This document shows positions 1 to 6,561 of a stretch of 7,536 nucleotides of DNA, one piece after another. The notes below the pieces were generated by a model. It did no database searches. It was not told the DNA's origin and saw nothing but the letters and a program-made list of their open reading frames with translations. Both the position numbers and the translations under genes were made by a program. The DNA is from Comamonadaceae bacterium (GTDB taxonomy: Bacteria > Pseudomonadota > Gammaproteobacteria > Burkholderiales > Burkholderiaceae_C), in assembly GCA_947469815.1 (NCBI GenBank), contig CANIRI010000107.1, forward strand, positions 1-7,536, in the 5' to 3' direction. Position 1 is the first letter of the stretch; every line of letters begins with the position of its first letter.

Positions 1-1361
1 CAGCCGGCTTTGACGCCGCCATGGAGCGCCAAAAATCCCAAGCCCGCGCTGCCGGCAAATTCAAGCAAGACCGCGCACTCGACTACACCGGCGCGGGCAA
101 CGTCTTCGTCGGCTACGACCAGCTCGCACAGACCGCTGTCGTTGAGGCTCTGTATCTCGACGGCGCGCCAGTCCAAAAACTGAGCGCTGGCCAAAACGGC
201 GTGGTCGTTCTCGACGTCACCCCGTTTTACGCCGAGAGCGGCGGGCAGGTGGGCGACGAGGGGACGCTGAGCAGCGGCGCATCAATGTTTGCCGTAGCGG
301 ATACGCAAAAAATCAAATCCGATGTGTTCGGCCACCACGGCAGCGTGGCGCACGGCAGCCTGAGAGTGGGCGACACGGTGCAGGCGCAAGTCAACGTGGC
401 GGTGCGCGCCGCGGCCATGCGCAACCACAGCGCCACGCACTTGATGCACGAAGCGCTGCGCGAGGTGCTCGGCGAGCATGTGCAGCAAAAAGGCAGCTTG
501 GTGAACGCCGAGCGCACGCGCTTTGACTTTGCCCACAACGCGCCGGTGACCGATGCACAAATCCGCGCGATTGAAGACAAGGTGAACGCGCAAATTCTGA
601 CCAACAGCGCCACGCAGGCGCAGCTGATGGACATCGAGTCGGCCAAGAAAACCGGCGCGCAAATGCTGTTTGGCGAGAAGTACGGCGAGATCGTGCGGGT
701 GCTCGACATCGGCAGTACGCGCGAGCTGTGCGGCGGCACGCATGTGGGGCGCACGGGTGATATTGGCGTGTTCAAAATTGTGTCCGAGGGCGGTATTGCC
801 TCGGGCGTGCGGCGCATCGAGGCCGTGACTGGCAGCGGCGCGCTGGCCTATTTGCAGGACCTCGAAGACACCGTGGCCCAGGCCGCTGCCGCGCTCAAGA
901 CCCCGGTGGCCGAATTGCGTGCGCGCATCAGCAGCACCGTGGACCACGCAAAAGCCCAGGACAAGGAAATCGCCGCGCTCAAAGCCAAGCTCGCCGTCTA
1001 CCAGGGCGAAGCGCTGATCAGCCAGGTGCAGGACCTGTCCGGCGTACCTTTTCTGGCTGCGCGCATGGAGGGGGCCGATGCAGCCGCGTTGCGCAGTACG
1101 CTGCAAAAACTGCGCGACAAGTTGCCGCGCGCCATCATCGTGCTTGGCGCGGTGGAGGGCGATAAAGTGCAACTCGTCGCCGGTGTCAGCGCCGAGCTGA
1201 TTGCCAAGGTCAAGGCCGGTGAACTGGTGAACTTTCTGGCCGCGCAAGTGGGCGGCAAAGGCGGCGGCAAGCCCGATATGGCCATGGCCGGCGGTACCGA
1301 TCCGTCCAAGCTGGACGCGGCGATTGCCAGCGCGCGCGCCTGGGTGGCGGCCAAGCTCTGA
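1..1361 (+). CDS. alaS: Alanyl-tRNA synthetase, C-terminal half (5' end outside window)
   Basis: This is the C-terminal half of AlaRS, the cytoplasmic enzyme that charges tRNA-Ala and hydrolyses mischarged Ser/Gly-tRNA-Ala. The reading frame is already open at base 3, so the aminoacylation domain lies upstream; bacterial AlaRS is about 870-880 residues and about 450 are present. Counting from the internal Met at base 21, the editing domain shows the [11 protein letters not shown] signature (69-79). The zinc-binding pair is HSATH (His136, His140) and CGGTH (Cys237, His241), followed by a Gly/Arg-rich [10 protein letters not shown] segment. A helical, Ala-rich linker leads to the C-terminal DHHA1-like domain with the glycine-rich [15 protein letters not shown] motif (411-425), which binds the tRNA elbow. 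All editing-site zinc ligands I know for the family are present, so the gene looks intact apart from the window edge. Its stop lies 7 bases from the stop of the convergent thioredoxin-like gene, with no room for a terminator of its own. Met21 is internal, not a start. Confidence 0.97.
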   Translation, partial: AGFDAAMERQKSQARAAGKFKQDRALDYTGAGNVFVGYDQLAQTAVVEALYLDGAPVQKLSAGQNGVVVLDVTPFYAESGGQVGDEGTLSSGASMFAVADTQKIKSDVFGHHGSVAHGSLRVGDTVQAQVNVAVRAAAMRNHSATHLMHEALREVLGEHVQQKGSLVNAERTRFDFAHNAPVTDAQIRAIEDKVNAQILTNSATQAQLMDIESAKKTGAQMLFGEKYGEIVRVLDIGSTRELCGGTHVGRTGDIGVFKIVSEGGIASGVRRIEAVTGSGALAYLQDLEDTVAQAAAALKTPVAELRARISSTVDHAKAQDKEIAALKAKLAVYQGEALISQVQDLSGVPFLAARMEGADAAALRSTLQKLRDKLPRAIIVLGAVEGDKVQLVAGVSAELIAKVKAGELVNFLAAQVGGKGGGKPDMAMAGGTDPSKLDAAIASARAWVAAKL

Positions 1362-1368
1362 CGGCTTC

Positions 1369-1707
1369 TTAAAAGTCCCGCAGGCGCTGGGCTAATCCAA
1401 GGGCATCCGCCTGGGTCAAGGGCGCGGGCATATCGTCTAAGTGGATTTGGATCAGCCGCCGCAGCGCATCGGCCTGGGGCCGCAGGATGCCGAAAAACAC
1501 CGGCTGCTGGTCGCGGGTGATAAGCAGGGTGGGGAAGTCGTTGATGTCAACCGGGTCCACCACATCGGCCTGGTCTTCCACATCCACCCAACTGAAACGC
1601 AGGGCAGGGAACTCGGTGCGCAGCGTGTCCATCACCGCCGCGTAGTCACGGCAGGTGCCGCACCAGGCGGCACACAGACAAATGACATGAAGTGGCGCTG
1701 TAACCAT
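1369..1707 (-). CDS. Thioredoxin-like protein with CGTC active site
   Basis: A 112-residue thioredoxin-fold protein, close to the usual length of about 108. The N-terminal strand leads into the active site WCGTC (Trp15, Cys16, Cys19). The fold-defining cis-proline is in the DFPT segment (Pro59), followed by a strand and a glycine-containing turn (FFGIL) and a C-terminal helix. The dithiol is CGTC rather than the classical CGPC of thioredoxin 1; the residue between the cysteines tunes redox potential in this family, so it may be a specialised reductant or a substrate-specific thioredoxin. Two extra cysteines (Cys10, Cys12) precede the active site. There is no signal peptide or membrane segment, so it should be cytoplasmic. 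The gene converges on alaS (7-base gap) and diverges from fpr. The ATG at 1705-1707 is chosen because the thioredoxin strand begins right after it; no good Shine-Dalgarno precedes it. The physiological partner is unknown. Confidence 0.85.
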   Translation of the reverse strand: MVTAPLHVICLCAAWCGTCRDYAAVMDTLRTEFPALRFSWVDVEDQADVVDPVDINDFPTLLITRDQQPVFFGILRPQADALRRLIQIHLDDMPAPLTQADALGLAQRLRDF

Positions 1708-1721
1708 GCCGTGATCATGGC
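1708..1721. promoter_or_regulatory. Near-palindrome abutting the thioredoxin-like start codon
   Basis: The 14-mer GCCGTGATCATGGC is an inverted repeat with one mismatched pair (GCC-x-TGATCA-x-GGC). It sits directly upstream of the minus-strand start codon. It could be an operator or part of a leader hairpin, but short palindromes of this kind arise by chance, and no matching copy was noticed elsewhere in the window. Confidence 0.15.
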
Positions 1722-1842
1722 AGAAGCGGCCCGCAAGGCAGTGGGTCGGGGCGAGGTTTTACACTCTCGGGTTTGTCCAAGCGCCCTGTACCGCTGTGCA
1801 AACCTTCCCACATTCCACAATTAATCAAAGAAACACGGCCCC
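1708..1842. promoter_or_regulatory. Divergent intergenic region between the thioredoxin-like gene and fpr
   Basis: This 135-base spacer must hold the promoter of the minus-strand thioredoxin-like gene, and probably one for fpr and the genes behind it. A TTTACA hexamer at 1758-1763 resembles a sigma70 -35 box for the plus strand, but no good -10 lies 16-18 bases downstream. An AT-richer patch (CACAATTAAT, 1816-1825) lies close to the fpr start and could be a -10 without an obvious -35. Assignment as a promoter region rests on gene orientation, not on a clear box pair. Confidence 0.4.
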
Positions 1843-2619
1843 ATGAGTGCATTTTTGGAAGAAACGGTGCTGAGCGTGCACCACTGGACCGACCGCTTGT
1901 TCAGCTTCAAGACCACCCGCGACGAGACCTTGCGCTTTTCCAACGGCCACTTCACCATGATTGGCCTGCGCTTGGAGGGCGGCAAACCGCTGCTGCGCGC
2001 TTACAGCATCGTCAGCGCCAACTATGAAGACCATCTGGAGTTTTTGAGCATCAAGGTGCAGGATGGCCCGCTGACCTCGCGGCTGCAGCATATTCAGGTG
2101 GGCGACAAGATTGTGGTCGGCAAAAAGCCCACGGGTACGCTGTTGATTGATTACCTGTTGCCCGGCAAAAACTTGTACTTGTTTGGCACGGGCACCGGCG
2201 TCGCGCCCTTCCTGAGCATCGTGCGCGACCCGGAAACGTATGAGCGCTTTGAGAAAGTCATACTGGTGCACGGCGTGCGCCAAGTTGCTGAATTGGCCTA
2301 CCAGGACTATCTGAGCCACGAGCTGCCGGCTCACGAATTTCTGGGCGAGATGGTTAGCGCCCAGATGCTGTACTACCCCACGGTCACGCGCGAGCCCTTC
2401 CGCACCCAGGGCCGTATCCCGGAGCTGATTGAGAGCGGCAAGATGCAGGCTGACCTCGGTTTGCCTACGTTCGATCCCGCGCATGACCGCGCCATGCTGT
2501 GCGGCAGCCCCGCCATGCTGCGCCAGCTCAAGGAGCTGCTGGAGGCGCGCGGCTTCATGGAAGGCAATACCACCAAGCCGGGCGACTTTGTGGTCGAGCG
2601 CGCTTTCGTCGAACAATAA
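1843..2619 (+). CDS. fpr: Ferredoxin/flavodoxin-NADP+ reductase
   Basis: A 258-residue cytoplasmic flavoenzyme that moves electrons between NADPH and ferredoxin or flavodoxin. The length is typical of bacterial Fpr. The N-terminal FAD-binding barrel carries RAYS (Arg52-Ser55) followed by IVSANY, the flavin-contacting signature. The NADP-binding domain begins with GTGTGVAPF (115-123) and has HGVR (143-146), YYPTVTRE (177-184) and CGSPAM (220-225). The C-terminus ends FVVERAFVEQ, the extension with an aromatic residue stacking near the flavin that marks the bacterial Fpr subclass, unlike plastid enzymes that end in Tyr. The ATG at 1843 gives the full barrel and matches the family's N-terminus; the upstream bases hold no strong Shine-Dalgarno. 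It is the first gene of the plus-strand block, 26 bases before the kinase gene. In other proteobacteria fpr is often tied to oxidative-stress or iron-sulfur maintenance; nothing here shows whether it serves the purine genes. Confidence 0.95.
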   Translation: MSAFLEETVLSVHHWTDRLFSFKTTRDETLRFSNGHFTMIGLRLEGGKPLLRAYSIVSANYEDHLEFLSIKVQDGPLTSRLQHIQVGDKIVVGKKPTGTLLIDYLLPGKNLYLFGTGTGVAPFLSIVRDPETYERFEKVILVHGVRQVAELAYQDYLSHELPAHEFLGEMVSAQMLYYPTVTREPFRTQGRIPELIESGKMQADLGLPTFDPAHDRAMLCGSPAMLRQLKELLEARGFMEGNTTKPGDFVVERAFVEQ

Positions 2620-2645
2620 ACAGCCCTTTGACCGTTGGACACTGC

Positions 2646-3668
2646 ATGAAAAACTACCACCTTTACGCCATCGGTAACGCCTTAGTCGATTCGGAATTTG
2701 AAGTCACCGACGCCTTGCTGGAGCAAGCCGGTGTGGCCAAGCGGCACATGACGCTGATTGACGCACCCCGTCGCGCCGAACTCCTGGCACTCGCCGGACA
2801 CCGCCACGGCAAGCAAACCGGCGGCGGCTCGGCGGGCAATACCGTGGTGGCCTTTGCGCAGTTTGGCGGCTCGGCGTTTTATTCATGCCGCGTGGCCGAT
2901 GACGCTTTGGGACGCTTTTACGCCGCCGATCTGGCTGGCCATGGTGTGGACAGCAATGTGCACAGCGGCGCGTTGGCCGATCCCGCGCACGCAGTGACCG
3001 GCACCTGCATTGTCATGATCACGCCCGACTCGGAGCGCAGCATGAACACGCACCTGGGTGCCACTGCCGACTTGGATGCCAGCGCCCTGAACGCAGATGC
3101 GCTGGGCCGCAGCGAGATTTACTACATGGAAGGCTACTTGGCTGCCTCGCCCACCGGGCTGGACGCAGCCTTGCAAGGGCGTGCGCTGGCCCGCCAGCAT
3201 GGCGCGGCCTTGGCGCTCACGCTCAGCGACATGAGCATGATTCGCTTTTGCCGCCCGGGCCTGGAGGCCATGGTCGGCGACGGTCTGGATTACCTGTTTT
3301 GCAACGAAGAAGAAGCCAGCGTCTGGCTGGGCCTGAATGACTTCGATGCGGTGATGGCCGCCCTGGCCCCGCTGGCCACGGTCGTCTGCCTCACACGCGG
3401 CGCCAAAGGCAGCGTGATCATCGACCGCGGCACGCCCCATGCCGTGGCTGCGCCGTCTATCCATGCGGTGGACAGCAACGGCGCGGGCGATATGTTTGCA
3501 GGCGCTTTTTTGTACGCCGTCACCCACGGCCACACGCTGCAACGCGCCGCCTGGCTGGCCAACCACGCGGCCGCCGCTGTGGTGTCGCAGTACGGCAACC
3601 GGCTGGATGCGCCTGCCATCGCCCGCCTCCAATCCGGGTTTGCCGCGCAGTGGGGCGGCGCTACCTGA
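2646..3668 (+). CDS. PfkB-family carbohydrate/nucleoside kinase (adenosine kinase-like)
   Basis: A 340-residue ribokinase-fold (PfkB) kinase, which phosphorylates a sugar or nucleoside hydroxyl with ATP. The N-terminus has the AIGNALVD strand (8-15) typical of adenosine/nucleoside-type members. The first PfkB signature is the substrate-side GGGSAGNTV (59-67). NEEEA (220-224) matches the conserved Asn-Glu motif near the Mg-ATP site. The second signature is DSNGAGDMFAG (276-286), with catalytic base Asp282 in the GAGD anion hole. Best guess is adenosine or another purine nucleoside kinase, but family members differ in substrate with few diagnostic residues, so specificity is open. The frame is open upstream to 2499 inside fpr, but homology begins at the ATG at 2646, which has a short GGA six bases upstream. 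Its position between fpr and ureide genes suggests possible purine relevance; this is inference. Confidence 0.88.
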   Translation: MKNYHLYAIGNALVDSEFEVTDALLEQAGVAKRHMTLIDAPRRAELLALAGHRHGKQTGGGSAGNTVVAFAQFGGSAFYSCRVADDALGRFYAADLAGHGVDSNVHSGALADPAHAVTGTCIVMITPDSERSMNTHLGATADLDASALNADALGRSEIYYMEGYLAASPTGLDAALQGRALARQHGAALALTLSDMSMIRFCRPGLEAMVGDGLDYLFCNEEEASVWLGLNDFDAVMAALAPLATVVCLTRGAKGSVIIDRGTPHAVAAPSIHAVDSNGAGDMFAGAFLYAVTHGHTLQRAAWLANHAAAAVVSQYGNRLDAPAIARLQSGFAAQWGGAT

Positions 3669-3769
3669 GACATATGGAGCCACCTGCTGGGGTGGTGGGG
3701 CGTTAAGCTGCGGGGTCGGTGACAATGTCCGCCACCGGTCACAACCCCATTGCCAGGATCCTGCCCACC

Positions 3770-4729
3770 ATGCCAGCCCCCGGACATTACGACAGCAGCG
3801 CCAGTTACCCCCGCGACCTGCACGGCCACGGCCGCCACACCCCGCACGCCCAATGGCCCGGCGGGGCGCGGGTCGCGGTGCAGTTTGTGCTGAATTACGA
3901 GGAAGGCGGGGAGAACAGCGTGTTGCACGGCGACGCGGGTTCAGAGCAGTTTCTGTCCGAGATGTTCAACCCGGCCAGCTATCCCGAGCGCCACATCAGC
4001 ATGGAAGGCATTTACGAGTACGGCGCGCGCGTGGGCGTGTGGCGCATCCTGCGTGAATTTGAAATCCGCCAACTGCCTGTGACCGTGTTCGGTGTGGGCA
4101 TGGCTTTGCAACGCTGCCCGGAGGTGACGGCGGCATTTGTGGAGCTGGGCCACGAGATCGCCTGCCACGGCTGGCGCTGGATCCACTACCAGCACATCGA
4201 CGAGGCTACCGAGCGCGAACACATGCGCTTAGGCATGCAGGCCATTGAACAACTCACCGGCCAGCGTGCTCTGGGCTGGTACACCGGGCGCGACAGCCCC
4301 AACACCCGCCGCCTGGTTGCCGATTACGGCGGCTTTGCTTATGACTCGGATTACTACGGCGATGACCTACCGTTTTGGATGCAGGTGCGCAAAACCGACG
4401 GCGTGCTGGCGCAGCAATTGATCGTGCCCTACACGTTGGACTGCAACGACATGCGCTTTGCGCTGCCCCAGGGCTACTCGCACGCGGACCCGTTTTTCCA
4501 ATACCTCAAAGACACCTTTGACACCCTGTACGCGCAGGGCGATCCGAATGGCCAGAACCAGCCGGCCATGATGAGCATCGGCATGCATTGCCGCCTGCTG
4601 GGTCGGCCCGGCCGCATCACGGCCTTGCAGCGTTTTCTGGACCACATCGCCCGCTACGACAAAGTCTGGGTGGCGCGGCGGGTGGACATTGCGCGGCATT
4701 GGGCCGCCACCCATCCCGCGCCGGTCTGA
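3770..4729 (+). CDS. puuE: Allantoinase, PuuE type (polysaccharide-deacetylase fold)
   Basis: A 319-residue cytoplasmic protein predicted to hydrolyse (S)-allantoin to allantoate. It belongs to the PuuE family, recruited from NodB-type polysaccharide deacetylases and unrelated to the metal-dependent amidohydrolase allantoinase AllB. Hallmarks are YPRDLHGHG (13-21), VQFVLNYEEGGENS (37-50), SMEGIYEYG (78-86), EIACHGWRW (129-137), GWYTGRDSPNTR (169-180) and the late SIGMHCRLLGRPGR (269-282). These follow the family order end to end, so the gene looks complete. The start is uncertain: a GTG at 3719 and an ATG at 3725 are in frame and would add 17 or 15 residues. I prefer ATG 3770 because the family begins just before YPRDL and an AGGA lies 11 bases upstream; the extra leader has no recognisable homology. 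The gene is followed after 23 bases by the UraD-AllC fusion, which supplies the reactions on either side of this step, strongly supporting the assignment. Confidence 0.92.
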   Translation: MPAPGHYDSSASYPRDLHGHGRHTPHAQWPGGARVAVQFVLNYEEGGENSVLHGDAGSEQFLSEMFNPASYPERHISMEGIYEYGARVGVWRILREFEIRQLPVTVFGVGMALQRCPEVTAAFVELGHEIACHGWRWIHYQHIDEATEREHMRLGMQAIEQLTGQRALGWYTGRDSPNTRRLVADYGGFAYDSDYYGDDLPFWMQVRKTDGVLAQQLIVPYTLDCNDMRFALPQGYSHADPFFQYLKDTFDTLYAQGDPNGQNQPAMMSIGMHCRLLGRPGRITALQRFLDHIARYDKVWVARRVDIARHWAATHPAPV

Positions 4730-4752
4730 ACCACGCCTCTCAGAAAAAAACC

Positions 4753-6528
4753 ATGGCGCTGACGCTGGACTCGCTCAACACCCGGCCACTGGACGCGGCA
4801 GCGCGCCTGCTCGACGGCGTATATGAGCATTCGCCTTGGGTGGCGGATGCGGCGCTGGCACAGCGGCCTTTTGTGAGCCTCGCGCAACTGCAATTCGCCC
4901 TGGCCCAGGCCGTGACCGATGCACCTTTGGACGCGCGCCTGGCCCTGTTGCGCGCACACCCGGAATTGGCGGGCAAGGCCATGGAGGCGGGTGCGCTGAC
5001 GCAGGAGTCCACCCACGAACAAAAGACCGCCGGCCTGACCGCCTGCACGCCGCAGGAACTGGCGCATATCCAGGTGCTGAATACCGCCTACCGCGAGAAA
5101 TTCGGCTTCCCCTTCATCGTGGCCGTGCGCGGGCCGCGCGGTACCGGCTTGTTCAAGCCGCAGATCATCGCAACGCTGGAGCGCCGTCTGTCCGGCCACC
5201 CGGACTTTGAACTGGCCGAGGCACTGCGCAATGTGCACCGCATCGCGGAAATCCGCCTGACCGACAAGTTTGCCCAAGCTCCCTTGCGCGGTCAGCAAGT
5301 CTGGGATTTACAGGAAAGCCTGGCGGCTTTCAGCGACCCCGGTTTCGCCGAGCGCGGCGAGCTGACCGTGACCTATTTGACCGACGCCCACCGCGCCTGC
5401 GCCGCGCGCATCGTGCAGGACATGCGTGACGCCGGTTGCGACAGCGTGCACGTCGACGCCGTGGGCAATGTGGTCGGGCGCTACGAAGGTACACGCGCTG
5501 ATGCGCCCGCGCTGCTCACAGGCAGCCACTACGACACGGTGCGCAACGGCGGTAAGTACGACGGACGGCTGGGCATTTATGTGCCGCTGTCTTGCGTGCA
5601 GGCCTTGCACCGGGTGCAGCGGCGCTTGTCCTTTGGCTTGGAAGTCGTGGCCTTTTCTGAGGAAGAAGGCCAGCGCTACCGGGCCACGTTTTTGGGCGCA
5701 GGCGCGCTCACCGGCGACTTTGACCCGGCCTGGCTGGAGCAGCCCGACGCCGATGGCGTGACCATGCTTGACGCCATGCTGCACGCCGGTTTGGACATTG
5801 CGAACATCCCCTTGATCCAACGCGACCCGGCGCGCTACCTCGGGTTTGTGGAAGTGCATATCGAACAAGGCCCCGAGCTCAACGCGCGCAACCTGCCTTT
5901 GGGCATCGTCACCTCGATCAATGCCAGCGTGCGCTACACCGGCGAGGTGACGGGCATGGCCAGCCACGCCGGCACCACCTCCATGACACAGCGACGTGAT
6001 GCCGCAACGGCAGTGGCCGAGTTGATGCTGTTTTTAGAGCAACGTGCCGCCGCCGACGGCGATTCGGTGGGCACCGTGGGCTTGCTGAACGTGCCCGGTG
6101 GTTCCATCAACGTGGTACCCGGGCGTTGCAGTTTTTCCTTGGATATGCGCGCGCCAACGGATGCGCAACGCGATGCGCTGGAGCGCGATGTACTCGGCCA
6201 ATTGCAGGCGATTTGTGCGCGGCGAGGCGTGACCTACACGCTCACGCAAACCGTACGCGCCAGCGCCGCGCCCAGCGACCCGGCCTGGCAGGCGCGCTGG
6301 GAGGCGGCTGTGCAAGCCCTGGGCTTGCCGGTGCACCGCATGCCCAGCGGCGCGGGCCATGACGCCATGAAGCTGCACACCATCCTGCCCCAGGCCATGT
6401 TGTTTGTACGCGGCGAGAACGCCGGTATCAGCCACAACCCGCTGGAGTCCACGACCTGCGACGACATGCAGCTCGCCATCGAAGCCTTCGACCACCTGCT
6501 GGCCCAGCTGGCCCGCGAATTTTCCTGA
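4753..6528 (+). CDS. uraD-allC: Bifunctional OHCU decarboxylase / allantoate amidohydrolase-like fusion
   Basis: One uninterrupted 591-residue frame with two enzymes. Residues about 1-172 are OHCU decarboxylase (UraD), which makes (S)-allantoin from the urate-oxidation product OHCU. It shows HPELAG with catalytic His69, STHEQ (Ser86, Glu89, Gln90), LNTAYREKFGFPF (109-121) and Arg163 in NVHRIAEIRL, matching the known active-site set. Residues about 183-591 are an M20 ureidohydrolase of the allantoate amidohydrolase/N-carbamoyl-amino-acid hydrolase group. Visible are GSHYDTV (His259), GGKYDG (Asp270), SEEEG (Glu303-305), EVHIEQG (His369), SHAGTT (His405), GAGHDA (533-538) and SHNPLE (His561), so the two-metal site is complete. 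Either domain alone is close to the length of its stand-alone family, joined by a linker of about 10 residues. Substrate allantoate is inferred from the UraD partner and adjacent puuE; sequence alone would also allow another N-carbamoyl amide. ATG 4753 is chosen because UraD homology begins at once; the open frame upstream lies inside puuE. No clear Shine-Dalgarno is visible. Confidence 0.92.
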   Translation: MALTLDSLNTRPLDAAARLLDGVYEHSPWVADAALAQRPFVSLAQLQFALAQAVTDAPLDARLALLRAHPELAGKAMEAGALTQESTHEQKTAGLTACTPQELAHIQVLNTAYREKFGFPFIVAVRGPRGTGLFKPQIIATLERRLSGHPDFELAEALRNVHRIAEIRLTDKFAQAPLRGQQVWDLQESLAAFSDPGFAERGELTVTYLTDAHRACAARIVQDMRDAGCDSVHVDAVGNVVGRYEGTRADAPALLTGSHYDTVRNGGKYDGRLGIYVPLSCVQALHRVQRRLSFGLEVVAFSEEEGQRYRATFLGAGALTGDFDPAWLEQPDADGVTMLDAMLHAGLDIANIPLIQRDPARYLGFVEVHIEQGPELNARNLPLGIVTSINASVRYTGEVTGMASHAGTTSMTQRRDAATAVAELMLFLEQRAAADGDSVGTVGLLNVPGGSINVVPGRCSFSLDMRAPTDAQRDALERDVLGQLQAICARRGVTYTLTQTVRASAAPSDPAWQARWEAAVQALGLPVHRMPSGAGHDAMKLHTILPQAMLFVRGENAGISHNPLESTTCDDMQLAIEAFDHLLAQLAREFS

Positions 6529-6561
6529 GCGCTTTGCCGCGTTCGCACCCAGGTTCCCACC

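Noticed and set aside
282..1247. Long minus-strand open frame of 321 codons opposite alaS
   Set aside because: It lies wholly antisense to clearly conserved AlaRS sequence, its translation is rich in His/Arg/Ala without any recognisable domain, and such frames are expected in GC-rich DNA.
1758..1791. Sigma70 promoter built on TTTACA at 1758
   Set aside because: No reasonable -10 hexamer occurs at 16-18 base spacing, so it is mentioned only within the intergenic region and not called as a separate promoter.
1825..2616. Minus-strand open frame of 263 codons opposite fpr
   Set aside because: Mirror of the fpr reading frame; the plus strand carries all the flavin and NADP signatures.
2499..2645. 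N-terminal extension of the kinase frame into fpr
   Set aside because: The extra 49 residues overlap fpr coding sequence in another frame, are Arg/Ala-rich and have no homology; kinase homology begins at 2646.
3679..3696. Possible terminator hairpin after the kinase gene
   Set aside because: The stem is only five pairs plus one G-T wobble and is not followed by a run of T, so it is not a convincing intrinsic terminator.
2883..3725. Minus-strand open frame of 280 codons opposite the PfkB kinase
   Set aside because: Shadow of the kinase coding frame; low-complexity Ala/Gly/His/Arg composition and no family motif.
4588..4752. N-terminal extension of the UraD-AllC fusion into puuE
   Set aside because: The extra 55 residues overlap the conserved end of puuE and look like out-of-frame sequence; UraD homology starts right after ATG 4753.
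4753..6528. Fusion of uraD and allC as an assembly artefact
   Set aside because: The frame is continuous, both domains are complete, and the linker keeps normal codon use without a stop or a second ribosome binding site at the junction, so a genuine fusion is the simpler reading.
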